Shown: positions 42,522-52,800 of the stretch, one piece after another | Layout of the letters: each line of letters begins with the position of its first letter | Position numbering within the stretch: position 1 is the stretch's first letter | Source of the DNA: Pseudomonas fildesensis | Lineage (GTDB): Bacteria; Pseudomonadota; Gammaproteobacteria; Pseudomonadales; Pseudomonadaceae | DNA length: 64,000 nucleotides | Reading direction: 5' to 3' | NCBI RefSeq assembly: GCF_001050345.1 | Contig: NZ_LFMW01000011.1 | Location: 124,001 to 188,000, forward strand | Notes under the pieces: model-generated | What the model was told of the DNA's origin: nothing | The model's database searches: none | Seen by the model: only the letters and a program-made list of their open reading frames with translations | Translations under genes and position numbers: made by a program

Positions 42522-45416
42522 ATGGTTGACGATGAAATGCTGAAAACCCTCGAGAGCGTGCTTTGCTGTCTTTCGGGAGTGGTTGTGGTGTTGGACCGCG
42601 CCGCCGGGGTTGTGATTGGCAATCCCGCATTCCTGGATTTTCAGTTCCAAAATGCGATATTTCCTGACTTGGGCTCCGAGTTTCTCTCCCTTCTGCGGCC
42701 TGAGGACCATTGGCTATTTTATGCGGCGCTTGAAAAAGCGGACGGGAACTCTCGCGCGCTTTTCGAGGCAACCGCGAGAGCGTCCGGCCGATTGAGCGTA
42801 TCGATGACGCTGTGGCGCGATGACTATTTTATTGTTGAGGTTACTCCCAGCCTTGAGTCGCCGGCGCCTTGTCCGAGCAACGAAAGCTTCTCTGACATTC
42901 CCCTTAAGTCCATTTTCGATTCCTCCGGTACGGGTTTGGCGCTGGTGTCACTGGACGGGCGTTGGCTAAGGGCCAATGGCGTAATCTGCAAGCTGCTTGG
43001 CTACAGCGAAGCGCAGCTGCAAACCACCACGTTCATGGCGCTGACCCATCCCGAAGACCGCGAGGTCGGCAAGCAACTGATTGACGAATTGAAGCGCGGT
43101 GCCAGGCCCGGTGCCACGCTGCATAAACGCTATATCCATCGCGACGGGCAGGTGGTATGGGTACGGTTGACCGTTGGATTGGTGCGGGACGATCAGGGGC
43201 AACCGTCCTGCTTTGTGTCTCAACTCGAAGACATCACCGAGAACTGGCAGCTTCGCGAAACACTGATGGGCAGCGAGCTCAAATTTCTCACCCTCGCGGA
43301 AAACTCACCCAACATCATTGTGCGTTACGACTGCAATCTTCTGCGCACCTACGTTAACCCGACATATTTACGGCTGACCGGCATGTCTTATGCGGAGTCC
43401 ATAGGCGTTAGCCCTAACGAGGACGCGGGTGATTACCTCAACCAACTGCGTCATGTCTTAACGACGGGTGAGACAGCGCAATTTTTAAACAGTTGGAATG
43501 TCGCTGACAGTCGCGACTATGTGAGTTGTGCGGTCAGCCTGATGGCCGAGCGCAGCAATAACGGTGAGGTGGTCGGCGTGCTGGCGCTGGCCCACGACAT
43601 TACGGAGCTACGCAAGCAACAAGTCCTGGAAGACGCGCGCTTGGGTATTTTCGAAAAAATGGCGACGGGCGCCTCCCTAGAGGAAACGCTGGCGTTACTC
43701 GTGAGTTATCTGCAGTTGGCCTTGCCCCATCGGTCCTGCGGCGTAAAGATCGTAGAGTCGCAATGTATTAGCCCCGCAACGTGCATGCCTCCTCCCTCGC
43801 GCACTGCTCACGGTAATCCTGCATTTTGGTCCGAACCAATCGTAGACAAGCAAGGGCAAGTCCTCGGTACTTTCGAGCTGTCCCAGACTTCTGCTCTTGA
43901 GCCGGATGAGAGCGAGATTCAGCGCGTGCGCCAGACGTGTCACATTGCGGCCATTGCGATTGAACGCTGGCGATCCGAAACGTTACTTCGGGAGCGAGAG
44001 CGCCGTTACCGGGACATTTTCGACCATACCCTGGACATGCTTTGTCTGCTGGAGGTTACGCCGGTAGGCTGCCTGCGTTGTGTTGAGGTCAACCCTGCGA
44101 TGTTACAAGCGCTGGGAAAACCTCATGTGGACGTTATCGGTGAGACGCTCGAGTCGATATTTGGTCGGTTGAGCGCGCAAAAACTCCAGGTGCTTTGCGA
44201 GCAATGCACGGCCGCAGGCCTCGTGCTTGAGTCAGATGAGGGCATGGTGCTTCGCAACGAAGTTCGTCGTCTGCATTTTACCCTGGTGCCGGTAGCGGAC
44301 CCGGGACTCGCGGGCTCACAGATATTGGTGATCAGCCGCGACATTACTTTGATGACCAGGGCCAGGCAGAAAGAACTCGAACGCCAGCACGATATTAACG
44401 CGCTGGTCGAAAACAGCCCGGACGCGGTCGCTCGGTTGAGCGCTCATGGCGAAGTGCTCTACGTCAATGCGCAACTGAGAAAATGGGTGGGCGGGGCTTG
44501 GCCGGAGCTGGTGGGAATGCCCATGGAGGCGGTAGCGCCTTTGAATACCCAATCTCAGTTGTTTCGCGAATTGGTTGCCCAGGTGATTCATGAAAATCAA
44601 GCGACGGAGCAAGAGTTTCTATTCTCGGGTTTGAAGAACGCCCCCAAAGTGGTGCTGATCCACTTTGTTCCAGAGGTCGACGGCCAACGGGTAGTCAGCG
44701 TACTGGCGGTGGGGCGCTATATTTCCAAGCTGCGCGCTGCTGAGAGGCGTTTGGCCAACTCAAATGCGCAACTGCGTGATCTCTCGACTCGTCGGGAAAC
44801 GGCTCGGGAAGAGGAGCGCAAACTGATCGCCAGAGAGATCCATGACGAACTGGGCCAGCACCTGACGGCACTGCGCATGGGCATCTCGTTATTGAGGTTT
44901 CAGTTCGGCGCCACCACGCCCGAACTCACCCCTCAGGTCGAGCGCCTGATGACGCTGACGGATAAGACGATCCAGGTCGTGCGTGATGTCTCCACCAGCC
45001 TGCGACCGTCTGCATTGAACTTGGGGCTGGTCTCCGGACTTGAATGGCTGACAACCGAGTTCGTCACCTTGACCCGGGTTCCCTGTGTGTTGCACCTGCC
45101 TTTGATTCCTCTGACGCTCCCCGATACCCACGTCACCGCCGCGTTCCGCATCGTGCAGGAGTCGTTGACCAATATTGCTCGCTACGCCGAAGCCACACAG
45201 GTCAGCGTCACCCTGAGCCCACAGGAAACGCACTGGCTGCTGGAGGTCCAGGACAACGGTAAGGGGTTTGACCCAGATGCAGTCACCCGCCAGACCTTGG
45301 GGTTGGCAGGCATGCGGGAGCGCGGCTTGATGTTGGGCGGCAAAGTGATCATTTTCAGCCATCCTGGACAGGGCACGACGGTCCAGGCGTTCATTCCGAT
45401 GCACAAGGATACGTAG
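42522..45416 (+). CDS. Large cytoplasmic multi-PAS/GAF sensor histidine kinase, HisKA_3 type
   Basis: The 964-residue protein has no membrane helix. I read several PAS domains: about 120-245 (IFDSSGTGLALVSLDGRW to FVSQLEDITENW), 255-370, 490-610 (YRDIFDHTLDMLCLLEV) and 620-735. A GAF-like segment lies at about 380-470. The HisKA_3 box is LIAREIHDELGQHLTALRMG (His774), and the ATPase domain follows (AAFRIVQESLTNIARYAEA, LGLAGMRERGLMLGG). GGGAG lies five bases before ATG 42522. Its natural partner, a NarL-type regulator starting 3 bp after its stop, is truncated and fused to CheW. Confidence 0.88.
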   Translation: MVDDEMLKTLESVLCCLSGVVVVLDRAAGVVIGNPAFLDFQFQNAIFPDLGSEFLSLLRPEDHWLFYAALEKADGNSRALFEATARASGRLSVSMTLWRDDYFIVEVTPSLESPAPCPSNESFSDIPLKSIFDSSGTGLALVSLDGRWLRANGVICKLLGYSEAQLQTTTFMALTHPEDREVGKQLIDELKRGARPGATLHKRYIHRDGQVVWVRLTVGLVRDDQGQPSCFVSQLEDITENWQLRETLMGSELKFLTLAENSPNIIVRYDCNLLRTYVNPTYLRLTGMSYAESIGVSPNEDAGDYLNQLRHVLTTGETAQFLNSWNVADSRDYVSCAVSLMAERSNNGEVVGVLALAHDITELRKQQVLEDARLGIFEKMATGASLEETLALLVSYLQLALPHRSCGVKIVESQCISPATCMPPPSRTAHGNPAFWSEPIVDKQGQVLGTFELSQTSALEPDESEIQRVRQTCHIAAIAIERWRSETLLRERERRYRDIFDHTLDMLCLLEVTPVGCLRCVEVNPAMLQALGKPHVDVIGETLESIFGRLSAQKLQVLCEQCTAAGLVLESDEGMVLRNEVRRLHFTLVPVADPGLAGSQILVISRDITLMTRARQKELERQHDINALVENSPDAVARLSAHGEVLYVNAQLRKWVGGAWPELVGMPMEAVAPLNTQSQLFRELVAQVIHENQATEQEFLFSGLKNAPKVVLIHFVPEVDGQRVVSVLAVGRYISKLRAAERRLANSNAQLRDLSTRRETAREEERKLIAREIHDELGQHLTALRMGISLLRFQFGATTPELTPQVERLMTLTDKTIQVVRDVSTSLRPSALNLGLVSGLEWLTTEFVTLTRVPCVLHLPLIPLTLPDTHVTAAFRIVQESLTNIARYAEATQVSVTLSPQETHWLLEVQDNGKGFDPDAVTRQTLGLAGMRERGLMLGGKVIIFSHPGQGTTVQAFIPMHKDT

Positions 45417-45418
45417 TG

Positions 45419-45841
45419 ATGATTCGCATGCTGATCGCCGATGACCACACCATCATGCGCGAAGGGCTCAAGCAGTTGTTCATGCTGGTTGCCGATGTGC
45501 AAGTGGTGGCGGAAGCCGAGAGTGGAACGCAACTGATCGAGCTGTTGCGTCAGGTCGAGATCGACCTGTTGTTGCTCGACATGAATATGCCAGGTAGCCG
45601 TACGTGCATCGTCATTCTGGAGGCGGCGAAGGAGGGCGAGTCCCAGGTCCTGGGGGTGGTGGTGGACTCGGTCAGCGAAGTGATCGAGATCCTTGATATC
45701 GATATCAAGCCCGCGCCGGCCTTCGGTAACCCTATTCGTACCGACTTCATCAGGGGGATGACCAAGGTTCGAGGCGACTTTGTCACGCTGCTGCAAGTTG
45801 AGCATGTTTTGTGTGTCGATGAGATGGCCGGTCTGATGTGA
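45419..45841 (+). CDS. Chimera: N-terminal half of a response regulator fused in frame to a CheW C-terminus
   Basis: Residues 1-60 are the start of a NarL-type receiver (MLIADDHTIMREGLKQL; phosphoacceptor Asp54 in LLLLDMNMPGS). From RTCIVIL onward the protein aligns with the C-terminal half of the CheW encoded next to it (VDSVSEVIEI, IRTDFIRGMTKV, LLQVEHVL). The receiver's Thr and Lys, the HTH output and the N-terminal CheW half are missing. The joint is at about 45598. AAGGA precedes ATG 45419; GTG 45416 is an alternative. It is probably non-functional in both roles, though the frame is intact. Confidence 0.85.
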   Translation: MIRMLIADDHTIMREGLKQLFMLVADVQVVAEAESGTQLIELLRQVEIDLLLLDMNMPGSRTCIVILEAAKEGESQVLGVVVDSVSEVIEILDIDIKPAPAFGNPIRTDFIRGMTKVRGDFVTLLQVEHVLCVDEMAGLM

Positions 45842-45902
45842 GCTCGACGCGTACGGCCGTGCCTCCAGGCGCGACCGGAAAGTAATTGATCCGAGGTGAA
45901 TC

Positions 45903-46427
45903 ATGGCGTTATCCATCGAAAGTCCAGGCAATGCCACGGTCTCGAGCCCGAGCCAATACCTCACCTTTGAGCTGGGGGATGAGATGTTCGCCGTCGGCAC
46001 GCTCAACGTGCGAGAGATCATCGAATATGGGCCGATCACCAGCGTGCCCTTGTTGCCCCCCAGCATACGCGGCGTGATTAATCTGCGAGGCGCTGCGGTG
46101 CCGGTATTGGACCTGGGGGTGCGTTTTCGCGGTGAGCGCACGGTACAGACCTCAAGAACATGTTTTGTGATCATCGAGGTACAGGCCAGTACCTTGCGCA
46201 AGCCAGTGGGCATCATTGTGGATGCGGTCAGCGAGGTGCTTGAAATCGCCGAACAGGACATCGAACCTTCTTTGAATTTTGGTACCGATGTCAGGGCCGA
46301 CTTTCTTTTGGGCATCGGCAAATTGGAGAGCGGTTTTGTACTGTTGCTGGACATCGGACGCGTGTTGTCGCTGGAGCACGTCGATGCGCTGGTCAACCTT
46401 GAGTCCCCGCAGCCCTCAACCGCCTGA
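45903..46427 (+). CDS. cheW: Chemotaxis coupling protein CheW
   Basis: The 174-residue protein has the two-subdomain CheW fold: YLTFELGDEMFAVGTLNVREII, PLLPPSIRGVINLRGAAVPVLDL with the conserved NLRG arginine, and VGIIVDAVSEVLEI. It normally couples chemoreceptors to the kinase CheA. GAGGTGA lies before ATG 45903. It is followed by cheR, cheD and cheB in the same direction. No CheA, CheY or receptor gene is present in the window. Confidence 0.93.
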   Translation: MALSIESPGNATVSSPSQYLTFELGDEMFAVGTLNVREIIEYGPITSVPLLPPSIRGVINLRGAAVPVLDLGVRFRGERTVQTSRTCFVIIEVQASTLRKPVGIIVDAVSEVLEIAEQDIEPSLNFGTDVRADFLLGIGKLESGFVLLLDIGRVLSLEHVDALVNLESPQPSTA

Positions 46428-46448
46428 TTCTTCTTTGGGAACGTCCTT

Positions 46449-47252
46449 ATGAACGTGATTCTCTCCGACGCCGAGTTCCTGCAGTTTCGTAACCTCATTC
46501 ATCAAATCGCGGGCATCAGCCTGTCCGATGCCAAAAAACAATTGGTGAGCGCTCGGCTGGCCAAGCGATTGCAAGTGTTCAAGCTCAATACCTACGGCGC
46601 TTACTACAAGGTATTGATGAAGGACAGTACGGAGTTGCAGGTGGCAGTCGACATGCTGACTACCAACGAAACCTACTTTTTTCGCGAGCCCAAGCATTTT
46701 GATTTCCTGCGCGATGTGGCGCTGCCCGAACTCCGTGGCAGCGGGCCTTTGCGCATCTGGAGCGGCGCCTGCTCGACCGGAGAAGAGCCCTATACCCTGG
46801 CGATGGTCCTGGCGGACAACCTTGCAGGCAGGCCCTGGGAGATTGTTGCGTCGGACATCAGCAGCCGGGTGTTGGACAAAGCGCGCCTGGGACGCTACCC
46901 CCTCGAAAGTACGCGCGGCATTCCCGAAGCGCTGCTCAACAAGTATTGCCTCAAGGGCGTCGGCGCCAACCACGGTCGCTTCATGGTCGAACCGGCACTG
47001 GCCTCAAGGATCGATTTTCAGGCCATCAATTTGAATAATCCGCTGCCGAAACTCGGGATGTTCGACGTGATCTTCCTGCGCAACGTGATGATCTATTTTG
47101 ACAACGACACCAAAGTGCAAGTGGTCAAGCGGCTGGTCAGCCATCTCAAGCCCGGCGGGTATTTTCTGGTGAGCCATTCGGAGAGCCTCAATGGCATCAC
47201 CGATGAGCTGAGACTGGTCAAACCTTCAATCTACCGGAGGCCACATGCCTGA
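46449..47252 (+). CDS. cheR: Chemoreceptor glutamate methyltransferase CheR
   Basis: The 267-residue protein has the CheR N-terminal helical domain (about 1-70) and a SAM-binding domain: NETYFFREPKHFDFL, LRIWSGACSTGEEPYTLAM, ASDISSRVLDKA, and FDVIFLRNVMIYFD. It methylates receptor glutamates for adaptation. Its stop overlaps the cheD start by 8 bp. No pentapeptide-binding beta-subdomain difference could be judged. Confidence 0.94.
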   Translation: MNVILSDAEFLQFRNLIHQIAGISLSDAKKQLVSARLAKRLQVFKLNTYGAYYKVLMKDSTELQVAVDMLTTNETYFFREPKHFDFLRDVALPELRGSGPLRIWSGACSTGEEPYTLAMVLADNLAGRPWEIVASDISSRVLDKARLGRYPLESTRGIPEALLNKYCLKGVGANHGRFMVEPALASRIDFQAINLNNPLPKLGMFDVIFLRNVMIYFDNDTKVQVVKRLVSHLKPGGYFLVSHSESLNGITDELRLVKPSIYRRPHA

Positions 47253-47766
47253 CAAACGATCGTCTAACGAGGTTTTTCTAAACCCTGGCGAATGGTTTTT
47301 TGGCTCTGGCGCGATTCGGCTGCGTACGGTGCTGGGGTCGTGTGTGGCCCTGGTGTTCTGGCATCCCCGACACTTGTTGGGAGGCATGTGTCACTACTTG
47401 CTGCCCCAGCGCGCAGTGGTGAAATCGCGTGCTTTGGACGGGCGTTATGGCAATGAGGCGTTGGAATTGTTGCTCGATCGAATACACGCGAGCAAGGCCC
47501 GGCCGTCCGAGTTCAGAATCAGCGTATTTGGCGGTGGAAACATGTTCCCTGGGCTTATGCGTCCGGACAATCACTACGTCGGGCAGCGCAATGTCGAACA
47601 AGCCCGGCACTTGCTCAATCTGCACCAGTTGCATTGTCACAACTTCCACGTGGAAGGCGTGGGTTATCGAACCGTGGTGTTCGATCTTGCCAATGGTGAC
47701 ATTGAACTCAACTACCTGGCCTTGCAGAAAAATAGCGGCAGCCCTGTTGGAGAGCGTGCGACATGA
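47245..47766 (+). CDS. cheD: Chemoreceptor glutamine deamidase CheD
   Basis: The 173-residue protein matches CheD: the catalytic Cys-His pair in LGSCVALVFWHPRHLLGGMCHYLLP (read here as GSCVAL and GGMCHYLLP), FRISVFGGGNMF and NFHVEGVGYRTVVFDLANG. It deamidates receptor glutamines. GGAGG lies before the ATG inside the end of cheR. The stop overlaps the cheB start (ATGA), so cheR, cheD and cheB are translationally coupled. Confidence 0.92.
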   Translation: MPDKRSSNEVFLNPGEWFFGSGAIRLRTVLGSCVALVFWHPRHLLGGMCHYLLPQRAVVKSRALDGRYGNEALELLLDRIHASKARPSEFRISVFGGGNMFPGLMRPDNHYVGQRNVEQARHLLNLHQLHCHNFHVEGVGYRTVVFDLANGDIELNYLALQKNSGSPVGERAT

Positions 47767-48833
47767 GCCTTATCAAAGTACTGATCATTGACGATTCCGC
47801 TGTGGTTCGCCAAGTGCTGACCGCGACCCTGGGGCAAGACCCTGCCATCGAAGTCATCGGCGCTGCGGCGGACCCTGTGTTCGCCATGGACAAAATGAAC
47901 AAGCAATGGCCGGATGTGATTGTGCTGGACGTAGAGATGCCACGGATGGATGGCATTACGTTCCTCAAGAAGCTGATGGCGGAGCACCCCACACCCGTGG
48001 TCATCTGCTCCACGTTGACCGAAAAGGGGGCCGCCACCACCATGCAGGCTCTGGCTGCCGGGGCGGTCAGTATTGTGACCAAGCCACAACTCAATCTGCG
48101 CCAGTTTCTGACCGACAGTTCCGATGAATTGGCGGCCGCCGTCAAGGCTGCAGCCAAGGCCAACATGAAACGCATGGTGCCCTCCAGCGAACGCGCTCCC
48201 GTGAGGTTGAGTGCCGATGTCATTCTTCCGGCGGGCGCCCAAGCGATGGCGCGCACCACCGAAAACATCGTCGCCATTGGTACGTCTACGGGCGGTACTC
48301 AAGCCCTGGAGTTGGTGTTGACCGCCTTGCCCAGGGTGTGCCCAGGAATCGTGATCGTGCAGCACATGCCTGAACACTTCACCGCAGCGTTTGCCGAGCG
48401 CCTCAATCGACTGTGCGAGATCGAGGTCAGGGAAGCGAAGAATGGCGACCGCGTCATTCCCGGTTGTGCACTGATAGCTCCCGGCGGCAGGCATATGTTG
48501 CTCAAACGCAGTGGTGCTCAATACCAGGTTGAAATTGTTGACGGCCCCCCCGTCAGCCGGCATCGCCCTTCGGTTGATGTGCTGTTTCGCTCCGTCGCCC
48601 GCAGTGCCGGCGCTAACGCGCTGGGGATCATCATGACGGGAATGGGGGACGATGGCGCGCGTGGCCTGAAGGAAATGCACGACAACGGGGCCCGGACCCT
48701 TGGCCAGGATGAAGACTCCTGCGTGGTGTACGGCATGCCCAAGGAAGCATTCAAACTGGGGGCGGTGGAGCGCGAGTTGCCCCTTGAACATATTTCAGCA
48801 GCGATTTTGCAATCCATGCATCAACGCCGCTGA
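47763..48833 (+). CDS. cheB: Chemotaxis response regulator / methylesterase CheB
   Basis: The 356-residue protein has a receiver (LIIDDSAVVRQVL; phosphoacceptor Asp in VIVLDVEMPRMDG). After a linker comes the methylesterase domain, with the nucleophile in IGTSTGGTQALE, the histidine in VQHMPEHFTAAFAERL and the aspartate in TGMGDDGARGLKEM. It removes methyl groups from receptors when phosphorylated by CheA. It is the last gene of the che cluster; an IclR remnant follows on the other strand. Confidence 0.94.
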   Translation: MSLIKVLIIDDSAVVRQVLTATLGQDPAIEVIGAAADPVFAMDKMNKQWPDVIVLDVEMPRMDGITFLKKLMAEHPTPVVICSTLTEKGAATTMQALAAGAVSIVTKPQLNLRQFLTDSSDELAAAVKAAAKANMKRMVPSSERAPVRLSADVILPAGAQAMARTTENIVAIGTSTGGTQALELVLTALPRVCPGIVIVQHMPEHFTAAFAERLNRLCEIEVREAKNGDRVIPGCALIAPGGRHMLLKRSGAQYQVEIVDGPPVSRHRPSVDVLFRSVARSAGANALGIIMTGMGDDGARGLKEMHDNGARTLGQDEDSCVVYGMPKEAFKLGAVERELPLEHISAAILQSMHQRR

Positions 48834-49801
48834 CTGTTCAGATCTCTGGATAGCAGTTGTTTTAAATCAGGGTGGCATAGGGCGTAGGTGAGTTAGCGAA
48901 TAATGCCTCTCAGTAATGGGTTGGGGCGCGTGGTTTTCTGTTCGAGATATAGCCCCCTCGATCAGAAGCAGCGCCTTGGACAGATTGCGTAAGCTAATTA
49001 GCATGCCACCCTAATTGCCTGGAAATCTGCTGCGTGGCTTCCATGAACCGCTTGACGTAGTCCTGCTTGAGCTCTTCGCGAAAGCGAAAGCAGGGGAATG
49101 ACACGCTCAGGCCACCAATCACATGACCAAAACGGTCGCGGATCGGTGCGGCCAGGCAGCGCATGTTGTCTTCAAATTCTTCATGGTCTTCGGCGTAGCC
49201 CTGGGCGCGAACTACTTGCAGTTCTTGCAGATACGCCTCGATGCTGGTCCGTTGTCATTGGGGCTGAACTCTGCCTGCTGGGCAACTCTTTCCTGGGCCA
49301 ATGAGTGCCTGATAGCTACTGCGCGGGAAACCTGTTTCGCTTGGGATTTGAGAATGTTGACGCAGGAAAAATCAGGCGGAAAGGCTCCAAAACCATCGAC
49401 ACTCTAGTACCGATTGCCTGCCCCCCGCGCCGCGCGCGTCATGGGTTGGCGTTACCCTTTTTTGCTCTTGAAACACCCCCAAAACAAGTCCAGAATTAAG
49501 TCTTTTCCTGCTTCGGCAAGAAAATAAATCTCTTATATTTCAATGGTTTGTACGCTAGATACGAGTCTCGTTTCCCGCTCCAAATATTGCGTTTGCAGGC
49601 TTCAGCTGAAGTGTGCAGAGGGTAGAAAAAAAGGACTTTTGGGTCTTTTTTTGTTTCTGCTGCACGCCGCGCAAGGAGTCCGATACGGCGGGATGCTTGC
49701 CTCCAGGCTCAGGTCCTGGAGCTAGTGCTCCAGGTCCCCTTGGTTCAGCTGAGTAAAATCTCCTCGAGTGTTGCGCCGGCACGCCCGGTAGTCGATTTAT
49801 T
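48834..49801. other. Gene-poor region with a regulator remnant, between che and T3SS loci
   Basis: Apart from the IclR remnant at 48994-49254, I see no gene with a recognisable product. Several short open frames overlap on both strands without domain content or ribosome-binding sites. The stretch 49480-49560 is A+T-rich. The whole region looks like a scar between two accessory modules. Confidence 0.5.
48994..49254 (-). pseudogene. C-terminal remnant of an IclR-family regulator
   Basis: On the minus strand 86 codons read like the end of the IclR effector domain: VVRAQGYAEDHEEFEDNMRC, LAAPIRDRFGHVIGGLSVS and YVKRFMEATQQISRQLGW before the stop. Family members have about 250-270 residues; the HTH and two thirds of the protein are absent, and an in-frame TGA lies just upstream. 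No suitable start codon precedes it, so it is a broken gene. Confidence 0.8.
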
Positions 49802-52800
49802 TCAGGACGTCCATTGTTCGCCGCCTGGCCAATCTTTTGTCGGGATGTCGCTGATTGTGCCGTCTTTGACACCGTCGATGCCGTAGCGCTCGATCGAGCC
49901 GCCGAGCACTTGGGCGAAATCATCAGCCTTGGCCTGCTGCTGACCTTCCCTGACCAACCCAGGGATCAGCGCGGCAAGCACGGCCACGCCTCCGGCCAGG
50001 ACGCCCAGAACTCCGGCTGTGCCGGCGACACCGGCCAGGTAAGGGATAACCCGTGGCAGACTGCTGCTGAGCAGCCCAAGACCTCCTTCGACGGCTGACG
50101 CCGCACCGGCCAGGGCTCCCAGCGAGCCGGCCGTGATCCCGAAACCACCGGTCAGATTGTCGCCGCGACGAATCGCCTGTACGCCGTCAAAGATACCGTA
50201 GGCGCCCATCGCCATACCTGCGAGACCACCCAGACCTTTGGCGCTGTCCTCGAATCTAGTAGCAATGACCTTGGCGTTCTTGCCGTCCTTGACGTTGTCC
50301 TTGACCTGCTGGAGCAAATCGCTGGGTAATTTGCCGGTCCTCATGTCGTCGAGCGACTGTTCTCCGTTTTTGATCGCGGTGTCCAAGTACTCTTTGTAAG
50401 CCTTGGTGCCACCTTCGGTGAGCACGGTGGCGGTCATGACTGAGCCGGTCGCAATATCGACCTTGTTCCTTTCGGTCAGCTTGCCTGCGCCCTGTACGCC
50501 ACGGGCGATCGTCACGCCAGCCAGGAACAGGCCGCTTACCCCGTGCAGGACACCGCTGCTGTAGGCGCCCTTGCCATCGCCACTGGGGTCGAATTTAGCC
50601 AGCGATTGCATACTGTCCAATGACTTGATGCCCTGACGGAACATGTCCCAGTTGCCCCGGAAACCCGCCAGGATCTGATCGGTTGTAGCCAGGGTGCCGT
50701 CTTTGTTCATCAGCAGTTCGGGTGATTCCCGACGTATGTCGTCAATCAGCTTGCGCACTTTGTCTTCATCGAGCTCCGCGCCGCCGTCTTTACCGTAGGC
50801 GGATTTCAGGTCATCGAAGGTTGCGCCTTTGAACGCGTTTTCCTGAACGATGCTGGAGAAGTTGTCGTTCAACTGCTTGTCGAGTGTGCCGGTGAACTCC
50901 GGGTCCAGCGTCGCGTTGTAGAGCGCGACTTCCATGCTGAAGGCACTGGCGGCCGCTTCAGGGGTTTCGGTCTTGAGCAGCTCGCGCAGACGATCACCCG
51001 AGGCCAACGTGTCTTTGTAGTAGGTTTTGAATTCTTCACTGTGGGAGGACTTGCCCACGCCTGCCTGAATCTCGTCGGCCTTGTCGATACCCAGCATCGT
51101 CTGAAGGCTGCGGGCAGTGCCATAAAAGTCCGCCAGCGCCTTGGGCTGATCGACCTTACCGTCCTTGTTGGCGGCGTCCCAGGCTGTGTCCAGCGCCTTG
51201 CCGGATTTGATCTGGTCTTCGTAGGTTTTGGTCACCGCCGCCTTGAGCTCCGGGCTGTCATCAAACAGCGCCTTCATCGCCTCATCGCCACGGGTCTTGA
51301 GAAACTCGGCTGTAGGCTTGTCGTTCTGGAGGAGGGCGATGTGGTCGTTGATATCCTGCAGCACCTTGTCCGGTTGCCAGAACGCGCCGGAGCCGTTGGC
51401 GATGGCGACCTTGCCGTAATCGTCGCCCCACATCCCGGCGGTGGCGCCGTCGACCACCAGCTTTTGCGCATTCTGCAGGTCCATCAGCACGGCGGCCTTT
51501 TGCTCTGCGGTGTAGTTTTCGGGGTGTTCGAATACATCAGCGCCCAGCTTGTTGGTGTCGACATTGTGGGTCACGTTGCCCGATATCACAGTCGACAACA
51601 GACTGGTCAGCCCTGGGGCATCAGCCGGGGCAGTGTTCTTCAGCCAGTTCTGGATGTCGGCCTTGCCGACCTTGCCGTCGGCGGTATTGGCCAGCGGGTT
51701 GCGGGCGGCGTCGAGCATTTTGAACGCGCCCGGCTGGGCCCAGAAGTCCAACGCTTCCTGCTCCTTGGCGCTGAGTTGGGGATTGGCGTCTTTGTAGTCC
51801 TTGATGTTCTGTTCGGTGAGTGCGCCATCGGCGCCGGTCTTGCCACGAATCGAGTCGTACTTCTGCTCAAGGATGGCAGCGTACTGGGCGATTTGTTTGG
51901 AGCCTTCGTCGGCGTCGGGTTTGGCCTTGAGAAAGTCCTTGTAGCTGGCGATATCCTCGCTGGCCTGGGCCTTGGGCAGTGACTCGAAGCCGAACTTGCC
52001 GAAATCCTGCAAGCGTCCTGCTTCGGTACCGTTTCGGGCTTCGCCGCTTTTGGTGAACCCGTCGACACTGCTGTTGGCAACGTCTGCGCCGCTAAGGACC
52101 TTGCCGCTCTCATCGTAGCCAACGACTCGATCAAGCACCTGGCTGGCGCGGAAGGCGGCGTTCGGGTCATTCTCGAAGTCGCCGACACGTTCCTTGAGGG
52201 CGTCTTTTACACCGCTCTGGTTACCGAGATTCTTCAGTAGGGGGTTGGCGTCGATGATATCGCTGGCAGAGCGCTTGTCGCCCTCCGGCAGCTCCCAGAC
52301 GATACCGGCTTTCTCGCCTGCCTCGCGGACCTTGGGATCGCTGCCGACGTTGGCGGCAGTTTCAAGTTTGCCATTGAGGCTGTCGAAGCCGCCCTTGCCA
52401 AAATCCTGCAGGCGGCCGGCCTCAGTGCCGTGTTTGGCCTCGCCGCTTTTGGTGAAGCCATCTACGCTGTCATTGTTGACATCCTTGCCCGCCAGGCGTT
52501 CGCCATTCCCGTCAAAACGCACAACGTGGTCCAGCACCTGCTTGGCGCGATAGGCGGCGTCCGGGTCATTTTCGAAGTCGCCGACCTGCTCCTTGAGCAT
52601 GTCTTTCACGCCACTCTGGTTACCCAGGTTTTTCAGTAAGGGGCTGTCGTCGATTATCTGCTGTGCGGAGCGTTGGTCATTCTCCGGGCGTACCCATTGA
52701 ATGCCCCGAGCGTCGGCCTTTTCACGCGCGACCGGGTCATCGGCAACCGTGTCGACGTTCTTGAGTTTGCCCTCGAGGTTATCGAAGCCGAACTTGCCGA

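Noticed and set aside
49543..49725. Short plus-strand frame downstream of the translocator gene
   Set aside because: No domain, no ribosome-binding site; overlaps an equally open minus-strand frame.
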